The notes below the pieces were generated by a model. It was not told where the DNA came from, searched no databases, and saw only the letters and a list, made by a program, of their open reading frames with translations. DNA of 64,000 nt from Histomonas meleagridis (lineage: Eukaryota; Parabasalia; Tritrichomonadida; Dientamoebidae). Shown here in pieces: positions 30,808-41,046 of this stretch. Location: assembly GCA_020186115.1 (NCBI GenBank), contig WSYJ01000113.1:186001-250000 (forward strand), given 5' to 3'. Each line of letters starts with the position of its first letter. Position 1 is the first letter of the stretch. A program made the position numbers and the translations under genes.

Positions 30808-31815
30808 GTTGGATTTTATAAGTTCAGCAAAACAAAATATCCGAAATTGACAAGTTTACAAACCGTCTGCAAAACCGATTACTTCAAATGCAAAAGTAAA
30901 TCCATTGATTTCAAAACAAAGTATCGGAAAAGTGACGCGTGCAAACAAAATACCTCTGAGACAAAAGTAAATACCCAAAATTGAAATGTTTACAAACAGG
31001 CAGAAAAACAGGGTATCCCGCTAGCAAAATTAAATATTTATATTTTAAAAAGTTTACAACACAAAATGAGGACATATGGATTTTGATGAATAAATAAATT
31101 GTTTTTTAATTATTTATCTAAAGTTTGTAGGAATGTGACTCAATTTTAACTGAGTATTGTGAAACAGTCATCAATTGAAATATTTTCACTTCTTTCTGCT
31201 TTATTTGTGATGAAATATTTCTCGTCACTTTTTATTATCATTCAAAAATAAATCGCATGAATTATGCATTATATATATTTAAATATATATTTACAGAGTT
31301 TACATGTGTAATGTACATCAAACGTTATATTATACATATTTTACAATTTATTTGTAGGGGTGAAGTAGTCTAATTGATTAGGCTACTTGGGTGGGAAATA
31401 GGGAACATTATTCGTCCCCTATTTGGCCATCTTTGATTCGAGTCACGGCGTTTTTGTTTTTTCATTTTTAGTTGAATTGATCTGAATTTTTTTTTTTTTC
31501 ATTTTTTAGATTCGTGAAAATTGACATTATTAGCATAAATTTTTTTCATAATGATATAGAATTCTATTAAAAATTTTGATAGTAATTTCAATTCAAAAAT
31601 ATGGAATAATGAAGTAAAAACATCAATAAAATTTTCCCCTAGCAATTGTTTATTCAATATTCATTTAATAATCTTATCTCTCCCCTCCCAATAGTTATTT
31701 ATTTTTTTTTTATTAATTTGTTTATTTTTTTATTTTTATTTTATTTTATTTTTTTTTTTAATTTTTTTATTTTATATAATTTTTTTAATTATTTTTTTTA
31801 TATAATATGTTTCTA

Positions 31816-32835
31816 TTACAGGTCTTCTACATTTTGAACTTTATGAAATGCATCATATCTAACATGTTCCATTGCTACTCGTATATCTGCGACATGAACT
31901 TGCCCGAATGTTTTTGCAATTAACTCTATGATTTCTGATTCATCATCGAATTTAATTACTGTTTTTCGAACTAATTCTTTTCATATTCCTATTACATTTT
32001 CGATTGGATTTAAATCTGAAGAATAAGCAGCATTATAAACTACTTTGTGATTTGTTCCACTTAACATTTCTTCAGCATGTTTGTGAATTGATGCATTGTT
32101 TATCCAAAACACATGATTTTCTTTAAAATGTATTTATTTGAGTAGATATATAAGGGAAGTGTCAAATATCTCACCTGTTACAAATCCTCTAATAAATAAA
32201 CAATATTGCATACCAGTCGAACTAATTGCGAATAGAGCAGTACCATGAAATCCTTTGATAGTTTTAGAATTCTTATATCTTAATGATCCTTCACCCCAAC
32301 CTCTTACATCGATGTAATCCACCTCGAATGATGTTTCATTAACACACACCCTATCATATCCTGATTGAATGTAGGGCATAGATTTTTTACATGCCTTTTT
32401 TCTTATTTGTTGATTTTCCAGTGTGTTCGCGGCAAGTGTTCTTTTCTGTGCCTTTTTGAAAGAAATAATCGGTAAATTATCATCTATTGTTTTCTTTTTA
32501 ATGTATCGCTGAATAGTAGAAGGACAAATATCTTCATTTTTAGCTTTTTTATAGTCAGCACCCATTTCTTTTAAATTCATAAACAGATTTTTTCTGAGAG
32601 AAAAAGTTAATATTTTTCCATATTCGTAATCAATTTTTCTCTTTCTTCCACCCTTATGAACTTGAGTTATTATATCCTCTCCTAGTCGAATTTTTCTCAA
32701 TAATCTCATACAATTATTAATTCTTATCCATGTATTAGCAGAATATCATAAAGCAGTTTGATCATCATGATAAGTATCGAATAGATCCAATAATTTCTTT
32801 CTTTGTTCAATTGTAGTTCTTTTTTCCCCTTTCAT
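31816..32835 (-). pseudogene. IS630/Tc1-superfamily transposase, three in-frame stops
   Basis: From ATG 32835 one reading frame of 340 codons runs to TAA at 31816, broken by a TGA near 32741, a TAA at 32134-32136 and a TGA near 31987 (probably a lost Trp in IGI-x-KELVRK). The N-terminus has helix-turn-helix character (TTIEQRKKLLDLFDTY). The catalytic blocks are CVNETSFEVD, FWINNASIHKHAEE and SSDLNPIENVIG. In the first two the expected Asp is Asn (NET for DES, INNAS for DNAS); only the Glu of the third is kept. So the copy is dead three ways over. Its fold family is clear, the subfamily is not one I recognise. Confidence 0.75.
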
Positions 32836-34031
32836 TTCCATTTGTATTTACTTTTTTCGTTTTATTTGTATCTGAACTTTTTTTTGTTTTTCTGAATGGT
32901 GTAGGATTGAATTGTACTGCTTTAATTTCTCTGGTTGGAACTGCTAAACTTCTTAATGAAGGCGCATTTTCAATATATCTTTGAATATTTTCTTTAACTA
33001 CAGCATTCAATACTTCAAGACTTCCATGTGGAAATGAATATATCTTCATTTTTTGAATTATTAATATCTATTGGTTGAATTGAATTAGTACATTCTTCTA
33101 ACTCCCAAACCATTGGATAAAAATCATCCAAATTTTTTGATTTAACGTGAATTAAACCAACAATACATATTTTATCGAACTTGGTAATGTTAGTTCATCA
33201 TCATCAATGTCATTTAAAGAATTGATATGTTTTACACTCGCATCATTAAAATAGTACCATTTGTGATTAATAAGGAGTAAAATTGTATAATGCCCTATGT
33301 TAATATTATTTGAATGATATATAACTCCACGTAAAACAAATTTTATTGTTTTCAAATTATATAAACTAAATTTAGACATTTTAAGTATTATATAAATTTT
33401 AAAAGGATCATTATCAAAATTACAATTTTGATATAAAGGTGCAATAGAAAGTAATTGAATTATTGAATAAGTTGTGATTAATTTCGTTTCATAAATTTTT
33501 TTTCTGCTGTTATGTTTTTTGTGTGAAAATATTCTTTCAATAATGATTTCACACTTTTTTTGCTTTTTCCATTCGGGCATAATGGAATTTCTAAAATATC
33601 ATTTTTTGTTGTATTTGTTTTTAATTTTTTTGTTCTTTCAACAGAATAAAGTGAAGTGATGAATAAATTTTTGATTCATTTGAAGAGTTTTTCAATAATT
33701 AAATCCAAAATTTCAAAGAAATCTGCTGACTATTTAATTTAATCGAAAACTCTTCTGACATTGTGTTAATAATATCGGATAATTCAGTTGAATGATCTTT
33801 TTCATTGTTCAATGTTTCAAATAATTTTTTGAATTTTATTGAAAATGTAGAACTAAAATCTGATGCAGGTATTTTTTTGATAGTTTCTGAAATTGGAGGA
33901 CGATGTAATATCATCTGTAAAAAACAATTAAGATAACATGTGTTTCCAAAATTAATAATACCATTAGGAACATTTTCCAAATTATCATTGGGTCCCCAAG
34001 TCGATTCTGCAGACGAATTCATTTGTGACAT
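32807..34031 (-). pseudogene. Ubiquitin-specific-protease (UCH/USP) homologue, frameshifted
   Basis: The first piece (34031-33699) has the catalytic cysteine box GIINFGNTCYLNCFLQ (Cys32) as in USP enzymes. At its end the frame slips and an alternative frame gives DFFEILDLIIEKLF, the usual QD-x-x-EF block. The second piece (33580-33152) holds the histidine box NIGHYTILLLINHKWYYFND. A third piece (33049-32807) is a basic tail (PTPFRKTKKSSDTNKTKKVN) whose end overlaps the transposase start. All catalytic blocks of a deubiquitinase are therefore recognisable, but at least two frameshifts separate them. Its position inside the inverted ends suggests transposon cargo rather than a host gene. Confidence 0.7.
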
Positions 34032-34250
34032 AAAATTTCAGATAAAATAAAAATACATTAATATTTATTCACAAATATTGGATATTTATTTTTTTTTTTT
34101 TTTTTTTTGCAAGCTATTTTGTTATGCACGCGTCACTTTTTTGGATATTTACTTTTGCAAACGTCACTTTTTGGGTATTCTGTTTGTCTGGTTAGCTACT
34201 TTGTTTTGAGTGGAGGAGATTTACTTTTGCACGAGTCACTTTTTGAGATA

Positions 34251-36114
34251 TTTAGCCCCGCACACTACAAAACCAACCGCAACGAGCTGTATTGAATTTT
34301 AATTCTCCGGATAAAACATTAAAAATATGAATGTTTTTATTAATGGTCATTGCTATGCAATTTAAAAATACTGAATTGACAAAAAAAAAGATCAAAAAAG
34401 ATTTGATATCGTAGCTCAAAATGTTAGAACTATTTAATTATAGAATTTCATCAGAAATACAATGTCAATAGCTTTCTTCTCTCTTATAGAATATTTTGAA
34501 AATAGATTTTCAATAATTTTTTAGTATAAAATGATATGCTTTCGAATATATAACCCAAATTTATAATGAAATATACATGTTTTATTTAAAGATTTTCCCA
34601 TTGAATTTTTAAATGGCTACGCTAGCTAGCGTATGATATCATAATACATTCAAATTTGTGAAGTGATTCATCTGTTCTAAACGTTTTTCGTAGCTTATTT
34701 TCTAGTTTCCAAAGTTACTATTTATCCATAAAATCGATAAACACGAATTTTTTTTAGTTTTATATATGAATTCAACATTTTTATAATATTTCAGGTGATA
34801 AAAACGACTTTAATATTAAATCTTTATGTAGTTAGTTTTAATGGCAAACCTTGCAAGGATATCGAATAAAGCCATATAAACCTGATCGGGTCAAAAATGA
34901 ATCAGGGTCAGGAAGTTTCATGATGGCGGGGGGGACTAATTTTTTTTTTTGATTTACATGCACGATAGGTGTTAGACCTCCAACCGCAATATGTAAAGTA
35001 TATAAATAATTAGCTTTTTCTGTTAAAATCGACTTTTTAATAATAATACGACAGAATTGAACGTGCTCGAGTCGAATTTTTTCGATATTCGTTGTGAAGA
35101 CACTCTATCGTTCATAAAGTATACAAAAAGTTTATTTCGCGCCAAAAAATGATTAAAAATTAAAGCTTTCTCAGAGAAATCAATATTAATTTTTTAAAGA
35201 CAAATTTTCTCATTTAAATAGTTAAACATATTTCCTAAATTTTCAAAAGACAGATTTTTAAGTTAGGGATTAGTTATCGAGATATGAATTAATAATTTTT
35301 CGATAAATAGAAGAAAAAAAATAATATTTAATGAAATTCTATAATTTGAATATTATTTATAGTACATAAAATGTAGTGATTGTTTATTATGATTTGATGA
35401 CTTAAACCCAATTTATTAACGAGTTATTAGCGATCAAAATTCAGAAGAAATTTTTTTGTATAATCAAATTACATATAATTGACGTATAAAATTATATTGG
35501 AATATAGCATGTGAATATAACATTATTAGTTTTTTGATTATATTTCTGAAGTATAACTAAAACAATCGAAGAAAAAATGGCTCTCTAGCGACCGTTTATA
35601 AATTGACAGTATCCTCATCAGATTCGATGATCATTGTTTAAAAGTCTTAAAGAACTACCAACAAACTCAGAGAATTTGCTTGAAAGCAAAAGTGAAAATT
35701 TATTCTTCAATTAAAAAAATTGATAAGTTTTGTTTAGCAGAAAGAGGACTGTTCCAAAGAGCCCATTACACTGAGCTAAACTCCAAAATAACGTATTGTG
35801 AACCCTTTTTTTCATCATATGATTTGCTTATATCAAATTTCCCAAACTTTAATCTTGATGATCTTAAATATATAATTCATTCACAAAATATTTAATTAAA
35901 TTTGGGTTCAATATAAGGTTGGGCTCAAATAAATTTCTTGTATCGTAATTGACGATCGCATTCAAATAAAAATTAATAAAACTAAAATATCTCATGAATA
36001 ATTATGAATATCCAAACTGTTTTCGTTATAAATAATATAGAACATAGTTATGCAAAATATTAAATTTAAATTTAGTTAGAATGATAATAAACATGGAAAT
36101 GCTATATGAAATAG
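34251..36114. other. 1.9-kb intergenic stretch
   Basis: AT-rich. A G-run (GGCGGGGGGG near 34927) follows GGGTCAGGAAG. A 71-codon frame at 35680-35895 starts at TTG and has no family match that I can see. No RNA gene seen. Confidence 0.4.
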
Positions 36115-37491
36115 ATGTGGTGGAAACGTTACTTTGGCAGTCCGCTTGGGATTGAGTCAATTGACCGACAAAAATTAGAAGAGCTTTACGTACTATCAAA
36201 AGAACAAATCGAACTGCTTCAAAAAAAAGAATCTGCTTTAAATTCAGAAATTCATAACATATCAGTTGAAACCACAAGACAACTTACAATAAGTCAAAAC
36301 CAAATAGGAAAAACAGATTTAAATTCTAGAGACACAATGCCTTCAAATTTTACTGCTTCAGAACGGAGATGTACTCAACTTCAAGCAACAATTTCTCAAA
36401 TGTCAGCAGATCGTGACCAACTTGAAATGGAGATTGAAGAAAAACAAGAAACCCTTAATAAGTTTATACGGTTTTATGTAATAGATCCACCAATTCCTAA
36501 AGATTCTTTATTGGTTGGTCCTTTTAACAACACAGATCTTCGAAAAATATACACCAATCTTCGTATTATGGCTGATACTGCCTATGATTCCAAAGAAAGG
36601 GAAAATTTTTCTTTATGTCTCGATATATTAAGTGGCGATTCACAAATTTTAGCTCGACGAATTGTTAGAATGAGGGAAAAACTTGATCAAGAATGCATTG
36701 AGAAGCAAGAATACATTGAACAACTCATTTCAACTACAGCTAAATCTCAAAAAGCTGTTCAAAAACTTCGATCAAAACTTGAATCATTTCATAAGAAGAT
36801 TCAATTTGTTTCCCCCGTGCTTCCAAATGCGCGAAATGCACTGAAAGCCGAAGTTGAAGAGATTGGTGACACGGAAGCAGTGATTCAAAAACTCGAAGAA
36901 GAAACCAAAAATTTGGAAAAACGAAAAGAGTCACTTCACCTCACAATTTCCGATTTCAATTCAAAACCGTTTGTACGACCGTTAAGCGAGTATGCGAGTG
37001 AAGAAGAGATTGAAGAATCAAAATTCCTAAAAAAACGCAAAACAGAACTTGACTTGGATTTAGAAAAGAGTCAACAAAGGAATTTAAGACTTAAAAGTGC
37101 AATTAAAACAATGAAAGAAACGATAATTGAAAATAAACAAAAAACTAAAGAAATGAAAGAACAAAGTAAAGCAATCAAGAACACAACAAATGAGCAAAGA
37201 TGGAAGTATGAAAAAATGACAGAAGCAAAAATCACAAATAATGATCTTGTATTTGTTGGAATGTGTGCCGCAAAAACAACACCAAATGAAATGGAAGAAT
37301 CTATACAACAAATGAAAGAACAGATAAAAGCAATGAGGAAAAAAAGAAGCGAACTGAAAAAAAAGATTACTCAAATGGTTGAGCAAGATAAACAATATAA
37401 GGAGCAAGTGGTGAAGCTAGAAGAGCTTCTGAAAGTTGGAACAAATAATGGGAGCAAGCAAAAGAAAAATCGACAAATTGAAAATGAATGA
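36115..37491 (+). CDS. Long coiled-coil protein, 458 aa
   Basis: I do not recognise a family. After a short N-terminal tag (MWWKRYFGSPLGIESIDRQK) the protein is coiled coil almost throughout: residues about 20-110 (LEELYVLSKEQIELLQKKES), then a non-coiled segment around 115-165 (FYVIDPPIPKDSLLVGPF), then two long coils to the C-terminus ending in a lysine-rich tail. No head domain or membrane segment. Such proteins in flagellates are often axonemal or cytoskeletal, but nothing here proves it. ATG at 36115 is the first in frame. Confidence 0.8.
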   Translation: MWWKRYFGSPLGIESIDRQKLEELYVLSKEQIELLQKKESALNSEIHNISVETTRQLTISQNQIGKTDLNSRDTMPSNFTASERRCTQLQATISQMSADRDQLEMEIEEKQETLNKFIRFYVIDPPIPKDSLLVGPFNNTDLRKIYTNLRIMADTAYDSKERENFSLCLDILSGDSQILARRIVRMREKLDQECIEKQEYIEQLISTTAKSQKAVQKLRSKLESFHKKIQFVSPVLPNARNALKAEVEEIGDTEAVIQKLEEETKNLEKRKESLHLTISDFNSKPFVRPLSEYASEEEIEESKFLKKRKTELDLDLEKSQQRNLRLKSAIKTMKETIIENKQKTKEMKEQSKAIKNTTNEQRWKYEKMTEAKITNNDLVFVGMCAAKTTPNEMEESIQQMKEQIKAMRKKRSELKKKITQMVEQDKQYKEQVVKLEELLKVGTNNGSKQKKNRQIENE

Positions 37492-37772
37492 ACTTTCTTT
37501 TTTATAATGTGCAATATAATTGCATTATGATATCAATAGGTTCTTAATTTATATTGCGTAATAAAATGTATGTGTTTTTTAACCAATTCTAGTTTTCATC
37601 TTTGTTGTATTTTCGCCATGATTCCGGTGTCAAAATTCCGCTTTCAAATTTGAATGTCACGCTTTTAACAACAGTTTTGGCAATCAAAAAAGTGGATTGA
37701 ATGCAGCAGGTTATTTTATTATTGTAGGACGTTAAGGTTAGTTTTTCATATAAACCGTCAATCATCGATCAA

Positions 37773-38336
37773 ATGACAACAGAATCCTTCCAAATTTCCG
37801 TACTCGGCTCTGGAGGTGTTGGGAAAACATGCCTAATTCTTCGCCTTACGCGCGCGACATTCGACCCTGAGTACATTCCTACAATTCAAGATTACTTCGA
37901 CAAAGATATGACCCTTGATGGGAAGGACTACACATTAAAGATCATCGATACTGCGGGCCAAGATGAGATGCAAGGAATCACAGATATTGGTATTAAGGAC
38001 TCTCAAGCTGCTATTATCATATATTCTATTACTTCACAAATCTCCTTCAATGAAGCTGAAAAGTACCGCGACAAGGTTATGCAGTTTTCACAAAATGGAA
38101 AAGCAAAGGTTGTTTTAGTCGGTAATAAATGTGATATCGAACCTGAAAGAGTTGTTCCATTTGCTAAAGGACAAGAGCTTGCTAAGCAATGGGGTTGCCC
38201 ATTCTTCGAAACTTCTGCAAAGAAGGACATTAATGTTACGAGTGCATTTGAAGCAGCTCTCAAACTTTTAATTTCTGATAACAAAGAAACTACCGAAGGA
38301 GAGAAAGGTGAAGGTGGGTGTTGCAACATTTCATAA
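37773..38336 (+). CDS. Ras-family small GTPase with CAAX box, 187 aa
   Basis: All guanine-nucleotide motifs are present: GSGGVGKT (G1, about residues 12-19), PTIQDYF (switch I with the effector Thr), DTAGQDE (G3), GNKCD (G4) and ETSAK (G5). The effector-loop pattern (Y-x-PTI-x-D) puts it with Ras/Rap rather than Rab. The C-terminus CCNIS gives a CAAX box with an extra cysteine for palmitoylation, so the protein should be prenylated and membrane-bound. The catalytic Gln of DTAGQ is present, so it can hydrolyse GTP. Codon use suggests good expression. Pathway partners unknown. Confidence 0.92.
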   Translation: MTTESFQISVLGSGGVGKTCLILRLTRATFDPEYIPTIQDYFDKDMTLDGKDYTLKIIDTAGQDEMQGITDIGIKDSQAAIIIYSITSQISFNEAEKYRDKVMQFSQNGKAKVVLVGNKCDIEPERVVPFAKGQELAKQWGCPFFETSAKKDINVTSAFEAALKLLISDNKETTEGEKGEGGCCNIS

Positions 38337-38595
38337 AATCAGTTTGCATTTATCTTTTTTTTTGAATTTCATATCTCATATTTGTATATAGACGAACACA
38401 ATAGCAAAACAAACAAGCAATTTAAGAAAAACATGACCGAAAAAAACATTCATGAAGGAGAAAAAGACTTATCGATGCTTTACAACACCAAATACTTAAT
38501 CAGATTTTTGACTGGTTGTAAAAAGCCGATATTTTGATTTCGCTGGTTTGTGAGCACCCGATAAAAAACCGATTTATGTACGATAATTTCTGTGG

Positions 38596-38604
38596 TCACA
38601 TTTT
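38596..38604 (+). promoter_or_regulatory. Initiator-like TCACATTTT
   Basis: It starts 11 nt before the epimerase ATG, matching the TCAYWT pattern seen at other genes here. Confidence 0.45.
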
Positions 38605-38606
38605 AA

Positions 38607-39029
38607 ATGTCTCAACCAATCGTTTCCGGAATTGGACATGTTGGAATTGTTGTTCCTGACATGGATGCAGCACGTGAGCTTTACACTAAAAAGCTTGGAG
38701 TTCCAACAACAGAACCAGTTGAACTTAGCGGATTATCAGTGAAGATTTCTTTTGCTGAACTGCCAAATGCTAAAATTGAAATTATTTGCCCACTTAACAT
38801 GGAATGTGAACACGGACAATTCTTGAAAGAACATCCAAAAGGTGGAATTCATCATATTTGCTTCACAACACCAGATCTTAAAGCATCTACTGATGCCCTT
38901 GCCAACCAAGGAATTGAAACAGCAATGAACGATCCTCTTGTCTTATGGAACGGAGATCAAGTCAAATTTTACAATCCTGATCAAACATTAGGAGCTCTTT
39001 TCGAGTTATGCGAAGCCGCTAAGCAATAA
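38607..39029 (+). CDS. MCEE: Methylmalonyl-CoA epimerase (VOC superfamily), 140 aa
   Basis: It interconverts the (R) and (S) forms of methylmalonyl-CoA between succinyl-CoA and propionyl-CoA. Two vicinal-oxygen-chelate modules are visible: GIGHVGIVVPDMDAARELYT near the start, with the first metal-binding His, then NAKIEIICPL, and the second module GGIHHICFTTPDLKASTDAL with the next His and the terminal LFELCEA supplying the Glu. Length is typical of bacterial and mitochondrial enzymes. There is no clear hydrogenosomal presequence; the start is at ATG 38607, 3 nt after the initiator-like motif. A role in propionate or succinate metabolism is inferred. Confidence 0.85.
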   Translation: MSQPIVSGIGHVGIVVPDMDAARELYTKKLGVPTTEPVELSGLSVKISFAELPNAKIEIICPLNMECEHGQFLKEHPKGGIHHICFTTPDLKASTDALANQGIETAMNDPLVLWNGDQVKFYNPDQTLGALFELCEAAKQ

Positions 39030-39143
39030 AATACATTTAGATCCATTATTTTTTTCTCATAACGAAAATTCGTTTTGATTTCTTTGTAACTTCGTTTTCA
39101 GATTAACGTATTAGGGCACACCAAATAAATACGTTAATTCGAA

Positions 39144-40943
39144 ATGCACAATAAGAAGTCACTTACAATTTCTCCAGATAAATTTGGAAAGACTAAGAGC
39201 TCATCATTGAAATTTCCTCAAACAGTTCGTGGTAAAACATATAGAAAAAAAATTAATACAAACATTTCATTTCCAACACAACCACCAAGGTTTTATATAA
39301 ATGAAAAAGATGAATCTGTTCTCTCAAGTTCAAGGAGTCAAAATAATAATTATCAGTATGCTTTTAATTTTTCTTCACGAGCGCCATTTTTTCAAGAATA
39401 TGATAAGCTCTCATTTACGTTTGAAATTCTAAAAACTATGTCTCCCAACAAATGTATTTCATATTTAAAGCAAAATCCCATTTTTTTAAAAACTCTTATT
39501 TCAGATAATCAGTTAAATCCTGATTTACTTTGTTCTATTTCACTTTCACTTTCTCAGCCTGAGCTCCAGCAATTTATTTTTAACATGACAACTGAAGTTA
39601 ATATTCATTCAATTATTAGTTCATGTTCTACTATTCAACAAATAGAAGATACTCTCCCTCATATTATTCCAATAACCAAAGCTATCATTTGGACCCGAAC
39701 TGAAGGCTCTTATTTTATTTTATCGCAAAGTTTAAAAATCACATTAAGTTTGGAAAACACAATTTTATCTGTTCCTTTTACTAATAAAAAGACACTTATC
39801 ACAAATGATCCAAGTGATCATCCCAATTTTAATGTTAATTATGATCTTCCATTAGTTAGTGGGTGTAAATCGATGGTATTATTACCAATCATTGATTCCA
39901 ATTCTGATGTAATTTCAGTGTTACAATGTATCATTGATACTGAACCACTTTCTATTTATTATATTAATATCCTTGAAATGGTTCGTGACATTATTCAAAA
40001 ACGTATATTTACTCAACAGACCGAAACATATAATAATTTAAATATTATTCCAATGTTTAATGGAATTAAAAAATGTTCAATTTCCGAAGCAATTAATGAA
40101 ATTGAAACATTTCTTAAAGATACAATCGAATGTAAATGCATCGAAATCTTTGAATTAGATGATCGACAGAAACAACTTTTACGACTTAATGATAATAAAA
40201 CATTTGATGCAAAAAATGGTGGTATAACATTTAATGCTGCGACATCTTCAACACCAATACAATATGTACATAATCGAAATACCGAATTTAAATCCGAAAT
40301 AGATACAATCCAAACAAATCATTCGATATTTTCCAAATCTTATTTTTATAATCGGAATCATTATGTTATTACACTGAGAGCTAAAACTTTTTTACCTTTT
40401 TTTACTAACAATGATATAAAATTAATCGATAAATTAGCGCCAATAATTTTCGATATAATAAAACTTACAAAATATTTCGAAAAACAAAATAATGAAAATA
40501 ATGAAATTAAACAAGAATTAAACATGTTGAACATATTAAATCAAACTATTAATGATTTCGTTGATGGTAAAATTAATCCACAAAATGCTATAAAAAAAGC
40601 TGCAAAAAGTCTTTTTGATTGCGATGAGTTTTTCATTGCAGATTTCGATGGGCGATTTATGAAATATGAAAATACTGACGTAAAATGTAAATTCGAAAAT
40701 TGTACTTCAGGGGTTGCTTATAATTATAGAGAAGCAATAATTGGTTCACCAACAAATCCTAAAAGTATGTTTAATTTGGACCTGTACAAAAGTTTAAATG
40801 TGGATTGTAATTGTTCTTTTGCATTCCCTTATAGAAAAAATGGAAAAGTTTGGGGCGCACTGGAATTAATTAATCCAAAGGATTTATGTATAAATAAGGG
40901 AAAACAAAAAATTATTTGTAATTTATGTACTATTTTGTTGTAA
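39144..40943 (+). CDS. GAF-domain protein, 599 aa
   Basis: After a disordered basic N-terminus (about 130 residues) there are probably three GAF-type modules: about 170-290 (AIIWTRTEGSYFILSQSLKI ... GCKSMVLLPIIDSNSDVISV), about 305-445 and about 460-599 (FDCDEFFIADFDG ... CSFAFPYRKNGKVWGALELI). Helical linkers lie between (EKQNNENNEIKQELNMLNIL). GAF modules bind cyclic nucleotides or other small ligands. No cyclase or phosphodiesterase domain follows; the frame ends inside or just after the third module, so the protein may be truncated or regulatory only. Confidence 0.6.
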   Translation: MHNKKSLTISPDKFGKTKSSSLKFPQTVRGKTYRKKINTNISFPTQPPRFYINEKDESVLSSSRSQNNNYQYAFNFSSRAPFFQEYDKLSFTFEILKTMSPNKCISYLKQNPIFLKTLISDNQLNPDLLCSISLSLSQPELQQFIFNMTTEVNIHSIISSCSTIQQIEDTLPHIIPITKAIIWTRTEGSYFILSQSLKITLSLENTILSVPFTNKKTLITNDPSDHPNFNVNYDLPLVSGCKSMVLLPIIDSNSDVISVLQCIIDTEPLSIYYINILEMVRDIIQKRIFTQQTETYNNLNIIPMFNGIKKCSISEAINEIETFLKDTIECKCIEIFELDDRQKQLLRLNDNKTFDAKNGGITFNAATSSTPIQYVHNRNTEFKSEIDTIQTNHSIFSKSYFYNRNHYVITLRAKTFLPFFTNNDIKLIDKLAPIIFDIIKLTKYFEKQNNENNEIKQELNMLNILNQTINDFVDGKINPQNAIKKAAKSLFDCDEFFIADFDGRFMKYENTDVKCKFENCTSGVAYNYREAIIGSPTNPKSMFNLDLYKSLNVDCNCSFAFPYRKNGKVWGALELINPKDLCINKGKQKIICNLCTILL

Positions 40944-41046
40944 ATCATAATAAAATAAAAATGCGTGAAAAAATTTTCTTCATTTAAATTAATTTTCACA
41001 ATAAAAATAAACAGAGCTTAAAGAAGTTAGCTAGTACACTAAAACA

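Larger units (their letters stand above)
30830..34250 (-). mobile_element. Decayed transposon with iterated inverted ends, carrying a USP-like protease and a DDE transposase
   Basis: Both ends contain repeated short motifs in inverted orientation: AAAAGTGACGCGTGCA (left 30928 on, right 34140 backwards), GCAAAAGTAAAT (left near 30889, right near 34159 and 34229) and TCAAAACAAAGTA (left 30910, right near 34209). Each end is about 150 bp with about three iterations. Between them, all on the minus strand, are a ubiquitin-specific-protease gene and an IS630/Tc1-superfamily transposase gene whose ends overlap by 29 bp, then a structured region near 31357-31444. The outer edges are approximate and no target duplication is visible. 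The left end lies just upstream of the TerD-like gene. Confidence 0.5.

Noticed and set aside
31357-31450. A complete tRNA gene
   Set aside because: Box-like motifs exist, but no seven-pair acceptor stem or T-stem can be formed; kept only as a Pol III-like finding.
31646-31837. 63-codon plus-strand ORF
   Set aside because: A low-complexity Phe/Ile/Tyr frame over a T-rich tract.
36740-37407. Minus-strand frames of 64 and 107 codons under the coiled-coil gene
   Set aside because: They are Phe/Leu-rich shadows of a Lys/Glu-rich coding strand, a common artefact.
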